A stretch of 44,285 nt of DNA from Candidatus Bathyarchaeota archaeon (GCA_003164295.1 PLTA01000019.1:8001-52285); one strand, 5' to 3'. Positions 17,411-27,499 are shown, numbered from the stretch's first letter. A program made the numbers and translations. Notes: generated from the letters alone by a model not told the origin.

Positions 17411-17716
17411 CTACATTTTTAAGTAATTGTGCGCTCTTAGCCAATCTGACTGATTTTTTCGGTATCGCCAAAAAATGTCTCCTCGAGTGTCTGCTTGAAA
17501 ATCCCACGGTGACACCAAAACAATATCTCCCTCTCTGATCCAAACTCGTTTTTTTAGTTTGCCTCTTACTCTGCATAAACGTTCTTTGCCATCTTGGCAT
17601 TTAACCGTAATTCGTTCAGCGCCAAGCATCTTAACAGCCATACCTAATATATCATTTGATGAAGGTAAAACCATGCTGTCGAGACTGCCTTCATTTGTAA
17701 CTTTTCTTTTTCCCAT
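17411..17716 (-). CDS. eif1A: Translation initiation factor aIF1A
   Basis: A 101-residue OB-fold protein. [54 protein letters not shown] is the characteristic eIF1A core, here in four adjoining parts, and [20 protein letters not shown] is its C-terminal strand/helix. It binds the ribosomal A site and promotes scanning-free initiation in archaea. The N-terminal tail is basic as usual. The downstream LysW-like gene is probably co-transcribed. Confidence 0.94.
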   Translation of the reverse strand: MGKRKVTNEGSLDSMVLPSSNDILGMAVKMLGAERITVKCQDGKERLCRVRGKLKKRVWIREGDIVLVSPWDFQADTRGDIFWRYRKNQSDWLRAHNYLKM

Positions 17717-18248
17717 TTTTTCAACTTCTCATAATCAGAATAATTTGAGAAAAAGTTGAAAGCTTTGGTCGATCTTACTCTTCCTCTAAGAATTCTAACA
17801 ATTGAACAATTAAGGATTTGCCACCTATATTAATGTGTTAAATGAAAAAACGTTTTTTTCCGTGCATTTCGTCATTATGACGATTTTTGAAGCGCTATTC
17901 TTAAAAACTTGAAATCTTTATTTTGTTTTGGCAAAAAAGTCTTTTTCTTATCCATGTGTTTATAAGGGCGCAAGCTCCATCGGATAACTGTTGAAGAGTC
18001 TCTTTTATCCTCTGGGACATCCTATCAGTATAACAGATTCTTTTCAAAATAACCAAATAGAGGTAAATAACTTTGTGTATATTAAGAGCAGGATTAGTAA
18101 AAAATTGTCGCAGATGCAAGTCATCCGTAAGGCTAAATTGCGTTTATAGAAAGAAAGTAAGGCAAAAAGTATTTTCCGATGTAAAGAAAAAGGGCGAGAA
18201 AACTCCATAGTTTCTTTTTCGGAAAAATAGATTAATCGAGGTGAAAAA
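17717..18248. other. Intergenic region, no clear gene
   Basis: About 530 bp. It contains divergent promoter-like AT tracts. A 72-codon minus-strand frame at 17901-18119 has an internal MSQRIKETLQQLSDG segment that looks protein-like but has no ribosome-binding site or known family. The right end supplies GAGGTG before the 18249 gene. Confidence 0.4.
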
Positions 18249-18440
18249 ATGTCTCAAAGAACCACTTATGAAGCAAAATGTTCAGTTTGTAATGAAGTAG
18301 CAGTTGTACCATTCAAACCCACTCCAGGCAAGCCTGTTTATTGCAAAGCATGTTTTGCCAAACGGTTAACCAGTTCAACAACAAGGACCGATGCAAGTCA
18401 CAGTTTCGAGCCCAAACAAGCTTGGGCACGACGAAGATAA
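18249..18440 (+). CDS. CxxC-CxxC small zinc-binding protein
   Basis: A 63-residue protein. CSVCNEVAVVPFKPTPGKPVYCKACFAKR gives C-x2-C, the invariant VPFKPTPGKPVYC loop, then C-x2-C, the signature of a widespread bacterial/archaeal zinc-ribbon family. The C-terminus is basic and S/T/R-rich. GAGGTG lies 8 nt before the ATG. The function is unproven; small ribbons of this kind are often nucleic-acid associated. It is followed by another small gene in the same direction. Confidence 0.78.
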   Translation: MSQRTTYEAKCSVCNEVAVVPFKPTPGKPVYCKACFAKRLTSSTTRTDASHSFEPKQAWARRR

Positions 18441-18486
18441 CCAAAAAGTTATTCTTCAAACAACCTAATTGTAAAGGTGAGCAACA

Positions 18487-18729
18487 ATGAAGTTAATTAA
18501 AGGCTGGAAAAAAATAAGCAATGAAGGTGGCTTTGTAAATGAAACTACTGGCCAAACCTTAATTATTTCAAAAAAAGAATTCAGCCAAAATTACAATGTG
18601 CTCCTATTTGTTGGAGAACAAACTAGTAAAAACGAAGGAAAAAAGATTTCACCTGATTTTCAAACTGAGGCTAAAGCGGAAACCTTTGCCATCGATTGGA
18701 TGGGAAAACACCCGAACGGCTTGGTATAG
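18487..18729 (+). CDS. Hypothetical 80-residue protein
   Basis: AAGGTGAGC (18474-18482) precedes ATG 18487. The protein starts MKLIKGWKKISNEGGFVNETTGQTL and ends with FAIDWMGKHPNGLV. It is a small alpha/beta polypeptide without cysteines or membrane segments. W-x-K and FVNETTGQ suggest a compact single domain of a kind seen in archaeal small proteins of unknown function. It may share a transcript with the CxxC protein 46 nt upstream. Confidence 0.7.
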   Translation: MKLIKGWKKISNEGGFVNETTGQTLIISKKEFSQNYNVLLFVGEQTSKNEGKKISPDFQTEAKAETFAIDWMGKHPNGLV

Positions 18730-18909
18730 TAGCTAAGTTTGTCTTTGATAAATTTTTTCAATTGTTTTTTCAAGCAAAGCCAGTTGTGCTAATAATCGTG
18801 TTTTATCATTAAATTTTTGTTATTTGATTATTTGCTTTATATGCCTCTTTAATAATATTAATATGCGTTGTAATAGTTAATTTTAGAAGTCGAGGAGAAT
18901 GGAGATTTG

Positions 18910-19047
18910 ATGTATAACAATTACAAAAATGTATTTGGCGAAAGTTATAAGTGCAGAATTTGCTCTGCTCATTTTAAAAATCCTGAAGAACTAAGAATCC
19001 ATAGAATGGAAAGTCATAAAGGGCATATGCTCACTATCAAACGCTAA
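18910..19047 (+). CDS. C2H2 zinc-finger small protein
   Basis: A 45-residue protein starting MYNNYKNVFGESYKC. It contains one classical C2H2 finger, C-x2-C-x12-H-x4-H (C15, C18, H31, H36), in CRICSAHFKN and ELRIHRMESH. A GAGGAG site at 18892-18897 is about 12 nt before the ATG, and TTAATAATATTAATATG at 18849 provides an AT-rich promoter. Single-finger proteins in archaea are candidate DNA- or RNA-binding regulators. It forms a run of small metal-binding genes with 18249. Confidence 0.78.
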   Translation: MYNNYKNVFGESYKCRICSAHFKNPEELRIHRMESHKGHMLTIKR

Positions 19048-19349
19048 ACATAATTTCTTTTATTTTATAATTTCTGCGTTGATTGTGGCTTCAAGGATGT
19101 GAGTATTTTGGGTTTGCCTGATGAATTAAACAAAGAGATCAAAGTCATCGTTGACTCCGCTGCTGGTGCCGATCAAATCTTATAAATACCCCTCTTCTGG
19201 GATTGCCCTTTTTTCAGCAGTAATCTTGACTTCCAAAAGCAGCTCCAAGTTGCGTGAGAGCAATAGAGGATACAACGGCAAGTTGCCGACCAAAACATCT
19301 TGGTTTTTTTGTAACATAAACTTAATTAAGAAAATTACAGGCAAGTTAC
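19048..19349. other. Gene-poor stretch with weak small frames
   Basis: Two unproven frames end convergently here. On the plus strand a frame open from 19054 reads FCVDCGFKDVSILGLPDE and stops at about 19184, with no good start codon. On the minus strand 19317-19180 encodes 45 residues ending EKRAIPEEGYL. Both have protein-like composition but no family or ribosome-binding site. One could be a decayed fragment. Confidence 0.3.
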
Positions 19350-19823
19350 ATGAGGTCACTTAATTTGTCTTGGGAAAAACTAGACGAGAGCACACTTAAC
19401 AAAATAAAAAAACAAAAAGAGTTTGAAGAACAAACAGCAAAAAGCTTAAAACCCGTTTACGAAGCAGCACAGAATCCGCTTGTAAAAACTGTTCTTCATG
19501 GCTTAATTTTAGATACTACCAAACACGCCGAAACATATCAGATGCTCATTGACTTAAACACAAGTGCTTTAGTGGGTGAAGAAAGCAAAAATCTCGGCAA
19601 AAAAGAGATTGCTAAACACCTAAAAGAAGAAGCGTTCATGCTGAAGCAAACACAGGACATAAGCGAGATTGTTAAAGATAAGAGCGTTAAGCAAGTAATT
19701 CTGAACATATTGGAAGACGAGAAAAAACACCACAAAATCCTAACTGAATTGCTTGCACTGCTGGACAAAGAATCTAAAGAATGGGACGCCTACATTTATG
19801 ATCTGATAGAAGGCTTCCCCTGA
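19350..19823 (+). CDS. Ferritin-like/rubrerythrin-type four-helix protein
   Basis: A 157-residue, fully helical, highly charged protein. Residue spacing such as E-x-T...H-A-E-T (DTTKHAETYQML), EEAFMLKQ and EDEKKHHKILTELL reproduces the E/E-x2-H iron ligands of the ferritin-like superfamily. There are no cysteines, so no rubredoxin domain. The family ranges from peroxide-detoxifying di-iron proteins to structural relatives without metal. The precise role is not determinable. ATG 19350 follows a weak ribosome site. Confidence 0.7.
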   Translation: MRSLNLSWEKLDESTLNKIKKQKEFEEQTAKSLKPVYEAAQNPLVKTVLHGLILDTTKHAETYQMLIDLNTSALVGEESKNLGKKEIAKHLKEEAFMLKQTQDISEIVKDKSVKQVILNILEDEKKHHKILTELLALLDKESKEWDAYIYDLIEGFP

Positions 19824-19859
19824 GAAGATCAGCCCGTTTTTCTTATCATTATTTTCTTT

Positions 19860-20061
19860 TTATGCATAACCCTTTTTTTGGCTCTCCGTGAAAAATAATT
19901 CAAGATCACCATGTTTTACTTTCAGCTTAAAGTGTGCGATAAAAAAGTTGAGACTGAATATGAAGAATGCGAATGTACATATGCATAGTACTGCAATGAA
20001 CCCAAGGATCCCAATTGCTGCGGTCAGCAGATGCTTGAAAAAATAGATGACTGATGATCAT
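19860..20061 (-). pseudogene. Small membrane protein, single frameshift
   Basis: From ATG 20061 the frame reads MIISHLF. Dropping one T from the six-T run on the coding strand (about 20038-20043) then gives a convincing membrane protein: KHLLTAAIGILGFIAVL, CICTFAFFIFSLNFF, and a polar tail ending FTESQKKGYA. The tail frame is open but has no start codon of its own. About 66 residues with two membrane helices result. A homopolymer sequencing indel is the simplest explanation. No family is recognised. Confidence 0.5.
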
Positions 20062-20154
20062 TAAAATAGATTCTCTAAACAGAGACTTGTTTCTTCTGAT
20101 CCCAACTAAGGCGCTGGTTTTTAATTAATCCTAGTCTACTCCAGAAATCAAGCA

Positions 20155-21891
20155 TTATTGAGGTAGCTTGGAACCGCAGAATGGGCAGAATGCTTGATAT
20201 TTGGAGAGCTTTTTCCCGCAGTTTGGGCAGAAGGCAGGTTTTGTCTGCTGAGCCTCTGTTTCAGGTGAGTGCGGTGGTGGAATTTCTGAAGGTGGCTCTG
20301 ATGTTTTTGAGTTTTCATACTTGACAGGTTGGGCAAGATCTTGATTGTTTTCTTTTTTATTGGATCTGCTGGATTGGCGCAAATGTTTTCTGCTTTTGAT
20401 AACAAGTACTACAGCTATCATTATGACGATTATCAGGAGAATTAGGACTAAAAATAAGGTCGACGACAGAAAGTTATTGAAGGCATTTAGAGCATTTGTA
20501 GTAGGCGTAACAGCTAATGGAGAATCAGCGGATACTGTAGGTGTAGCGGTGGATGTTATTTGGGTCCACCATTGGTTTATTGATGATGCATCAAAGTTTG
20601 ATTGATAAGACTGTAAGTCTTGCTGGCTAAATCCAACCTGTGATTGAGACGTCGGAAGCGTCAACATCTGGTTAGCTGCAATAGTTATCGAATTATTAGT
20701 GTATTGGTCGACAAATATTACTGAACCATCCATGACTTGGATTGTAGTAATTCCGTTGGAAACTTGAACAACATAATCTGTTCCTTCACCCATTACCAAT
20801 CCTTGAGGCACCTGTACCGGTCCTACATCATAAGTTCCTTCTTGAGGAGATAATTGCTCGTTAATATAGGCGATGCCTGTTCCCAACAATAAAGTTCCCT
20901 CAACAACTAATGCGCCTGTTAAAGTTATTGGCGCTCCAGTCGCTGCCAAAAAGACTAAGCCAACTGCTACTTCCGCTGCAAGCGAAGCGCCGGCTTGACC
21001 AAACTCACAAGGCTCTATTCCTTCACTAAAACTTGTTGGTAATGGCGGCACAGTATAAGAAATGTTTCCAGATAGTGGATCAGTTTGCGGCTCAAGATAA
21101 ACCCATCCTGCATCCGAGTTTGTTCCCAAATATACAGTTTCTCCCTGATCTGGATCATTGAAACCTACAATTGTGTTGCCATCGTTGCCTGTCTTAATTT
21201 CTGAGCCTGAACTAATTTGACTTTGAGTGGTGACAGGCGCGCCTGTGACAACAAACCATGTTGAACCTTGCACGAATGAAATACTGCCTAAATTGCTTGA
21301 TGTAGGTAGCGCTGGTCCGAGGGTTGGAGTTGGCGTTGAAGTCGCGGTGGTGGTTGGAGGCATAGTAGCACTTGAGTCTGACAGCAGTACAATTATGCCG
21401 TTAGTGTCTGTAGTTTCAGCGTTCCCAGTTAAAGTCGCAGTTATGATATCGGTAGTGAATGTGCCTGCTATGTGTTCTGCGGTTAGTGTGCTTCCCATTT
21501 CATCAGCGGCAAAACTAGAGCCAGAAACCGTGCCCGTGAAGTCGATTTGGTTATATCCCACAGGGGGAACACCAGACATCTGATACTCATTCCAGTATGC
21601 CGTATCTGTAATCCAACTCGACTTGTAAACATCCAATTCTATATCTATCGAGTTGCCGGTTTGAGTTATTACCATACTATAAGTTACTTTTACATCATTC
21701 ATCCGTGTATTTGGATCAGAAGGATCCATTTCGTAATATGTTTCAGATATTGAGTTTTTCCATGTTCCAGTTAAATCTCTCACGGGTGTAAGGGCATGAA
21801 GCGGCGCTACAAATGCCGCCAACAGCAAAACACCCAATAAAATAGGCGTAATAATCTTAAACGAAGTTCCTTTTTGCAAGTAAACACGCAC
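20155..21891 (-). CDS. FecR-like exported protein with membrane anchor and zinc ribbon
   Basis: A 578-residue protein. Residues 10-33 are a signal/anchor. Residues 35-180 are a beta-rich lipocalin-like region. A TPTPT linker follows. About 205-290 and 370-430 form a FecR-type domain (GSEIKTGNDGNTIVGFNDP, VVQVSNGITTIQVMDGSVIF, ANQMLTLP) interrupted by a hydrophobic insertion (about 300-350). One strong membrane helix (FLVLILLIIVIMIAVVLVI) precedes a basic P/E-rich region and a C-terminal double zinc ribbon (CPNCGKKLS, CPFCGSKL). An external sensor-like domain with an internal zinc ribbon suggests a transmembrane signalling or scaffold protein. The function is unknown. Confidence 0.75.
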   Translation of the reverse strand: MRVYLQKGTSFKIITPILLGVLLLAAFVAPLHALTPVRDLTGTWKNSISETYYEMDPSDPNTRMNDVKVTYSMVITQTGNSIDIELDVYKSSWITDTAYWNEYQMSGVPPVGYNQIDFTGTVSGSSFAADEMGSTLTAEHIAGTFTTDIITATLTGNAETTDTNGIIVLLSDSSATMPPTTTATSTPTPTLGPALPTSSNLGSISFVQGSTWFVVTGAPVTTQSQISSGSEIKTGNDGNTIVGFNDPDQGETVYLGTNSDAGWVYLEPQTDPLSGNISYTVPPLPTSFSEGIEPCEFGQAGASLAAEVAVGLVFLAATGAPITLTGALVVEGTLLLGTGIAYINEQLSPQEGTYDVGPVQVPQGLVMGEGTDYVVQVSNGITTIQVMDGSVIFVDQYTNNSITIAANQMLTLPTSQSQVGFSQQDLQSYQSNFDASSINQWWTQITSTATPTVSADSPLAVTPTTNALNAFNNFLSSTLFLVLILLIIVIMIAVVLVIKSRKHLRQSSRSNKKENNQDLAQPVKYENSKTSEPPSEIPPPHSPETEAQQTKPAFCPNCGKKLSKYQAFCPFCGSKLPQ

Positions 21892-22209
21892 ACCCAGTCG
21901 CGGCTAAAATGATTTTTTTACTTATTAACCTTTGTTAACCCAAACTAAATAGGACTACTCAACCGAGTTGTCGCAAAAAGTTTTATTCATAACATTAATC
22001 AAAAACAAAATAAAAAAAAATCAAGCCCTATTTCCAACATACATAATTACTCCTTTCCGTTTCCCCTTCTTTACTGCAATGTTGTCACGATTACTTGGTT
22101 TATACGAAAATGATTTCAAAATAAAATATTTAACTAAAGCATAAATCACATAAATTAGTTACTTTAATTCTAAACAAGCTGAGACCTAAATAGAAAGAGT
22201 ATTGATAGA
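21892..22209. other. Divergent promoter region
   Basis: About 318 bp between two divergently transcribed genes for exported proteins. It is strongly A/T-rich, with TATA-like AAATATTTAAC (22124-22134) on the plus-strand side about 75 bp before the protease start. I see no RNA gene or operator. Confidence 0.5.
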
Positions 22210-25200
22210 TTGAAAAAAACTGTGAGATGTTATAAATGCTTGATATTCATAACGGTACTTGTTGCTTTGGCTAGTTTTTCTTCTTTTCACAACGGTGTTA
22301 CAACTGCCTATGTAAGTGCTAACCAGTTCACACCCAAGAATTCTTTATCTGAGAACTTTGGAAACATGAGTTTAACTGAGCATAAAATTACCGCAACAGA
22401 ACTTTCCACATTAAAGGGTAAAGTTGGAGTTTACCAGCAGGGCAAAAACTATAGCCAAATAGTTGAAGGCTACGGCACCGGATTGCAACCCCCCACCTCA
22501 GATGGTTGGACTGCTTTGTCACAGAACACTTACGTAATTGACAACGTAAGCTTATCAAATATTCCTTCTTCTGTTGATAATTCGCAATCACCATATTTTC
22601 CACCGATTGGAAATCAAGGTATCCAAGGATCTTGTGCTTCTTGGTCCGTTGGATATTATATTGCAACTTTTCAAACGGCAAAAGAGAACGGGTGGAATCT
22701 TACTGGAGCAACATGGAATGGAAATCAACCAACACTAAGTTACCAAAACAGAATAATCAGTCCTGCATTTGTTTATAATTTAATTAATAATGGCCAAGAC
22801 GATGGCTCAAGTTTGTTCGCACCATTTCAGCTGGTTTGTTTCGTTGGTACGTGTTCCTGGATGAATATGCCCTATAACCAGAATGATTATACTTCTTGGC
22901 CTTCCCAAGCAGCTTGGACTGAAGCCCCATTATATCGTGGAAATAGTAGTGGCGGCCAATACGTTTCTCTCACTGATGATACAGGCATTAATAATTTGAA
23001 GAATATTTTAGCCGGCGGAAATTTAGCTTCAATATCGGTTGACGCAAATAAGTTTACTAACCTTTCAAGTAATGATGTTTGGACTTTAGATAATTATAAC
23101 TCGCCTTCCATTAATCACGCGGGAACAGTGGTGGGATATGATGACAATTTTTCTTATGTTGAGTCGGGACAAGTGAGATATGGAGCGTTCAAAATCGCTA
23201 ATTCTTGGGGGATAGGCAGTTGGGAACCCGTCCAAACAGGATTCTACTGGATATCTTATGCGGCTATGGAACAGCGAGTATCGTTCTGCTATTACTATTT
23301 TGATCAAAGCAATTATCAACCTACTTTGTTAGCGAGTTTTAAAATTAATGATAGTGTAAGAAGTAACTGTATCATTACTGTTGGTTTGGGAACCAAGTAA
23401 TCCAATAGTGACCAAATGTTTTAACAATTACATCTATGGAGGAGATCATCCTTTTTGCTCTAACAACATTGTAATGGATGTTAGCGAATTCAGTAATTAT
23501 GTGCCAAGCATTTATAATCAAACATTTTTCCTAGAAGTATTCGACTCACAATTATACCAAACTAACGGTACTCTAATGTATTTTGCGGTTGGAAACTGGA
23601 GTGCGGTGGGTACACCATGTCAAACTGTAAATAATCAGAATATGTTTTTCAATGTAACTTACAATCCTTATTTTAACTCAACCATAACATTGTTTCCTGC
23701 TGGCGATTCTGTTCCCATTTTTGCACCAAATTATTTTCAGGTTCCATATTATTTAAACGGTCAACTACACGTTGCACAAGCCCAAAATGGAACTCTAACA
23801 TTAATTGCCGACGGCGGTACCAACATTACTATTTTTGGAGTATCAAGCAATTCGAACTCCACGGAACAATGGGTTTTGAATTCACAAAATGCTTCTGTAA
23901 CAATTCCCGTTGGTTCGTCAGTAACTTTCTATTACTATGAAATCCTTAATCAACAAGTAGCTTATGCAGTATCTGGTGGCGGAAGCCCTATCGTTCCAAC
24001 ACTTACTTATTTTACTGCTCCCTCGACTTCCTCTTCTCAACTCAATCAAACGGCTAAAGTATCGTCTTTATTCAATATTACTCAACAAACGTTTATGGTG
24101 CTAAGAGGCACAAATGCCTCGGTTAGTAATAATATCTTTGGAGTTTCGCAAGATCAATGGGCTACTCCTATATCCTCTTGGAACATATCTCAGGTGAGCC
24201 AAATTCCAGGTCTAATTATTTACTTCCACCAGTTTCAAGTCACAGCAAACTATACTTCCTCAGACGGATCAGTACCGTCCTCCCTACCTTGCCTATCTGG
24301 AACACGATTTGGATTAAATTTCCAGTTACATCTTTCGCTCTTAAATCAAACAACTTGGTCAGATGCAAACACGCAGTGGTCAATATCTTCTATCATAACG
24401 GCTCCATCAGGTACTGAACAATGGAATTGTATGTCAAGCACGTCTGGAAACGTAACTCAAACAATTTTGATAAATCCAAGTTATATTCATCAATATTTTT
24501 TAACTGTAATTTCACCTTTTGGAGAATCGTCAGGTCAAGGCTGGTATAAAAGCGGCAGCGTAGCTTACGCAAGTTTAAATTCTAACTATTCAAGCGGGAC
24601 CGGCGTTCAATCTTCATTCATTTCATGGAGCATAGGTGGAACTAATTACCTCCAAAGCAACGCAATAAACATGAATTCTGTAACTACGGTTAATGCAAAC
24701 TGGAACACCCAATACTATTTAACGGTCAATTCACCTTATGGGTCGCCTTCTGGCTCTGGATGGTTCAATGCTGGCACTTTAGCAAACTTTAATGTAACCG
24801 ATTTAGTTAGCGGTGGATCAGGAATACAATATGAATTTGCTTCATGGACTGGCGGGGGCTTAGATTCTTACAGTGGAACCAGTGTCAATGGAAACTGCAT
24901 AATGAATAACCCAGTAACCGAATCAGCCTCTTGGAATACACAATTTTATTTGACAATAATTTCTTCTTACGGTTCTCCAAGCGGTGGCGGTTGGTATAAT
25001 GCCGGTGCAACAGCTACTTTCTCCGTGACAACGCCTTTTTCTGATGGCGCAGGAACACAATATGTGCTTGACTCATGGATTGGCTCGGGTTCAGGTTCCT
25101 ATGAGGGTTCATTTCCTTCTTATTCAATACCAATTAACAATCCAATTACTGAAGAAGCAAATTGGGCAACTCAATATCAGTTGACATTCGTTGTCACACC

Positions 25201-25994
25201 TTCAGGCTGCGGGTCGACCACTCCAACAGGCACCTTGTGGGAAAACTCAAATCCGTTTTCCTTAAGCGCAACACCTAATTCGAGTTATGTTTTCCCAGTG
25301 GAATGCCAGCAACGGTTTAATCACTTTTGCTAACTCTAATTCGGCATCTACAACAGTTAGTGTGAATGGACCAAGCACGATCACAGCAAGCTTGACACAA
25401 AACACAACGCCACCGCCGTCTCCAGCTCCATCTTCCACTCCAACGCCTATGACATCACCCACCGCCACTCCAAATCCTACATCAACTCAAACACCAATTC
25501 AAACAGCTACGCCCACTTCAACAACACCTCCATCAACTAATCCGTTCCCATCAACTGTGGTAGCTACGACAAACACTGGCAAGACTGTTGACCTTACTGT
25601 TGCCGGAAACGTAACCTGTTCGCAGATGTCCAACGCTACAATTGCAACAAACGAATCCGCTTCTACAACAACCCTCTCATTCACTATTACAGGACAAGGT
25701 GGCACAGGTTTTGGAAATATCAGTATTCCACTAAATGAAGTGGCTTACGGAACTACGCCGACAATCTACATTGACAATCAAACTGCCCAAAACCAAGGTT
25801 ACTGTCAAGACAGCCGTAACTACTACGTATGGTACACCACATACTTTAGCACACACGAAGTGTCAATTGTGTTCAACAAATCGTCTTCAATTCCTGAATT
25901 TTCATCTTCAATAATATTGTCAATGGTTATCATATTAGCAGCTTCCACTTTAGTTGTGCTTACACTTAGAAAATATAAGATAGTTAAAAGCTGA
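22210..25994 (+). pseudogene. Secreted papain-family (C1A) protease with repeat stalk, two frameshifts
   Basis: Three overlapping frames (22210-23400, 23381-25333, 25287-25994) join by two +1 shifts, near 23388-23394 and at the T-run 25289-25292, into one protein of about 1260 residues. It has a signal peptide (about 12-35) and a C1A protease domain with QGIQGSCASWS (oxyanion Gln and nucleophile Cys), INHAGTVVGYDD (His) and ANSWG (Asn). A beta-rich region and at least four 75-residue repeats with YLTVxSPYGSPSGxGWYxAG (InlB_B_2-like) follow. Next come a P/T/S-rich spacer (about 1055-1110) and a C-terminal PEF-x-SS transmembrane anchor. All catalytic residues are present, so it was or is an active cell-surface protease. 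Confidence 0.82.
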
Positions 25995-26149
25995 CGAATC
26001 CCTGAAAGGTCTATCAAAATTTTACCTTTTTTTAAGCTTTGGAGGAGGATAGTGCTTCATGCCTTTTTCGCATCTTTTTAGGCGAGAAGGTTTTTTATTC
26101 AGTATTTACATCTTCTATGTGCGATAAACATGTACAGGAAGTTGTGTGC

Positions 26150-26371
26150 ATGAGTAATATTACAGTGCGAGTTCCCGAAGAGCTAAAAGGGCGCATGAGG
26201 CGCTGCAAAAGTGTTAACTGGAGCGATGTTGCAAGAAAGGCGTTTGAAGATGCCGCACGTAAAGAAGAGATGCAATGCGCTGCAGAGGCAATCAAAAACC
26301 TTCGATTGGAAAGCAAAGCCGAATGGGACGGCGCTAAGGAGATACGAAAATGGCGAGACGCCGCGACATAG
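26150..26371 (+). CDS. vapB: VapB-type antitoxin
   Basis: A 73-residue protein from ATG 26150 with CAGGAAG upstream; the longer upstream frame is not supported. SNITVRVPEELKGRMRR is a ribbon-helix-helix N-terminus, followed by SDVARKAFEDAARKEE and a basic/acidic C-terminal helix that would wrap the toxin. It overlaps the downstream vapC by 22 nt, the standard translationally coupled antitoxin-toxin order. It presumably binds its own promoter. Confidence 0.85.
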   Translation: MSNITVRVPEELKGRMRRCKSVNWSDVARKAFEDAARKEEMQCAAEAIKNLRLESKAEWDGAKEIRKWRDAAT

Positions 26372-26772
26372 TACTAGACTCTTCAGTAGTCGTCAAATGG
26401 TTTAGCACAGAAACAAAATCGGATGAAGCACTAAAACTCTTAGATTCGTACATACAAGGGACAGTTGAGTTGACAATCTCGGAAATTCTAATTTGTGAGG
26501 TTGGCAACGCCTTAAGATATAAACCAGATTACGATATACAAAAATGGAAAACCGCCCTAACGCAACTATTCAACCTCCATATGAACGTGACTCACCTGAA
26601 TGAAAACCTCATAAACAAAACAGGCGAGATAGCCTACCAAGGAAAAATAACGTTTTATGATGCTCTGCCCGTTGCCATTGCTGAAAACAGAAAAATATTC
26701 TGCATTACAGCAGATGAAGAGACACAATATAAAAAACTTCATCCAAAAGGTTACCCTATCGAACTTTTATAA
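26350..26772 (+). CDS. vapC: VapC-type PIN-domain ribonuclease toxin
   Basis: A 140-residue PIN domain with the acidic residues in DIVLDSSVVVKWF (D1), ISEILICEVGNAL (E2), GKITFYDALPVAIA (D3) and CITADEE (D4). Such toxins are Mg-dependent RNases cutting tRNA or rRNA when not bound by VapB. The ATG lies inside the end of vapB. All four catalytic acids are present, so it should be active. Confidence 0.88.
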   Translation: MARRRDIVLDSSVVVKWFSTETKSDEALKLLDSYIQGTVELTISEILICEVGNALRYKPDYDIQKWKTALTQLFNLHMNVTHLNENLINKTGEIAYQGKITFYDALPVAIAENRKIFCITADEETQYKKLHPKGYPIELL

Positions 26773-26844
26773 CAGGCGAAGAACTTTGAACCCTCAGCCC
26801 TCAATTTTAAAAGGTTGTTGCTCGCATTATTCTTAAATATTACA

Positions 26845-26872
26845 TGTATACATTTTAATTATTGTGTATACA
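26845..26872 (+). promoter_or_regulatory. Paired TGTATACA palindromes upstream of second vapBC
   Basis: Two identical 8-bp palindromes TGTATACA, at 26845-26852 and 26865-26872, are spaced exactly 20 bp centre to centre, about two helical turns. They lie between a TATA-like TTAAATATTA (26832-26841) and the antitoxin start at 26883. This is the expected arrangement for cooperative binding of a dimeric VapB autorepressor. Confidence 0.5.
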
Positions 26873-26882
26873 GGGTGAAACT

Positions 26883-27101
26883 GTGACCGAAGTGTTCTCT
26901 GTAAGGGTTAAGAAAAGTTTGAAGCTTGAAGCTGAAAAGCTAGGAATCGACTTAAAACAAGCGGTCGAGAAAACTCTCGAGGAACTCGTAGCCGAGAAGA
27001 AAAAAAATGCACAAAAAATCGCAACAGATCTCAAAGTCCTCATGGACGTTAAACCTGAGGCGTGGATTGATGATGTCAGAACGACAAGGCACGAGATGTA
27101 A
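26883..27101 (+). CDS. VapB-like antitoxin (second pair)
   Basis: A 72-residue protein. GTG 26883 is chosen because AGGGTG lies 5 nt upstream; a GTG at 26862 would add seven residues but falls within the operator. It starts TEVFSVRVKKSLKLEAEKLGI and continues with a long helical EKTLEELVAEKKKNAQ and a C-terminus with KPEAWIDDVR. The arrangement and length are typical of crenarchaeal CopG/RHH-type VapB. It overlaps the following toxin. Confidence 0.75.
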   Translation: MTEVFSVRVKKSLKLEAEKLGIDLKQAVEKTLEELVAEKKKNAQKIATDLKVLMDVKPEAWIDDVRTTRHEM

Positions 27102-27471
27102 GTATCTCATAGATACTTCAGCACTTTATCCGATGCTTATTTCAGGCATTCCAATCAGCTCCGAGGAGTGCGCAGTGAGTTCACTTACTGAATACGAAGT
27201 TGGTAATGTGCTTTGGCGGGAGAACAAACAGGGAAAACTCAAGGATTCCCGAAAGGTTGCCTCAATTTTTTCTGAGGTGATGTCGCCCCTGAAGAAGATG
27301 GCGATTGATTCAGTCGCTGATGTTCTGGCAATTGCGATAGAACGGAACCTAACGTTCTACAATGCTTCGTACGCCTACATTGCTGAAAAACAAAACATAA
27401 AATTGGTAACACAAGACACAGATTTGCTCAAGAAGTGCAAAGTCGCAATTCCAATAGACAAAATGGAATAA
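27070..27471 (+). CDS. VapC-like PIN-domain protein (second pair)
   Basis: About 133 residues from ATG 27070 (or 27073), overlapping the antitoxin by about 30 nt. PIN motifs are YLIDTSALYPML (D1), SSLTEYEVGNVLW (E2), LTFYNASYAYIAE and VTQDTDLL (D4). The third conserved acid, normally the Asp of YDASY, is Asn here (YNASY). This may weaken metal binding or be tolerated. The longer upstream frame is a mirror of the antitoxin. It is otherwise a full-length toxin. Confidence 0.78.
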   Translation: MMSERQGTRCKYLIDTSALYPMLISGIPISSEECAVSSLTEYEVGNVLWRENKQGKLKDSRKVASIFSEVMSPLKKMAIDSVADVLAIAIERNLTFYNASYAYIAEKQNIKLVTQDTDLLKKCKVAIPIDKME

Positions 27472-27499
27472 TTTTTAACGTTGGAGGAAGATGCTATGG

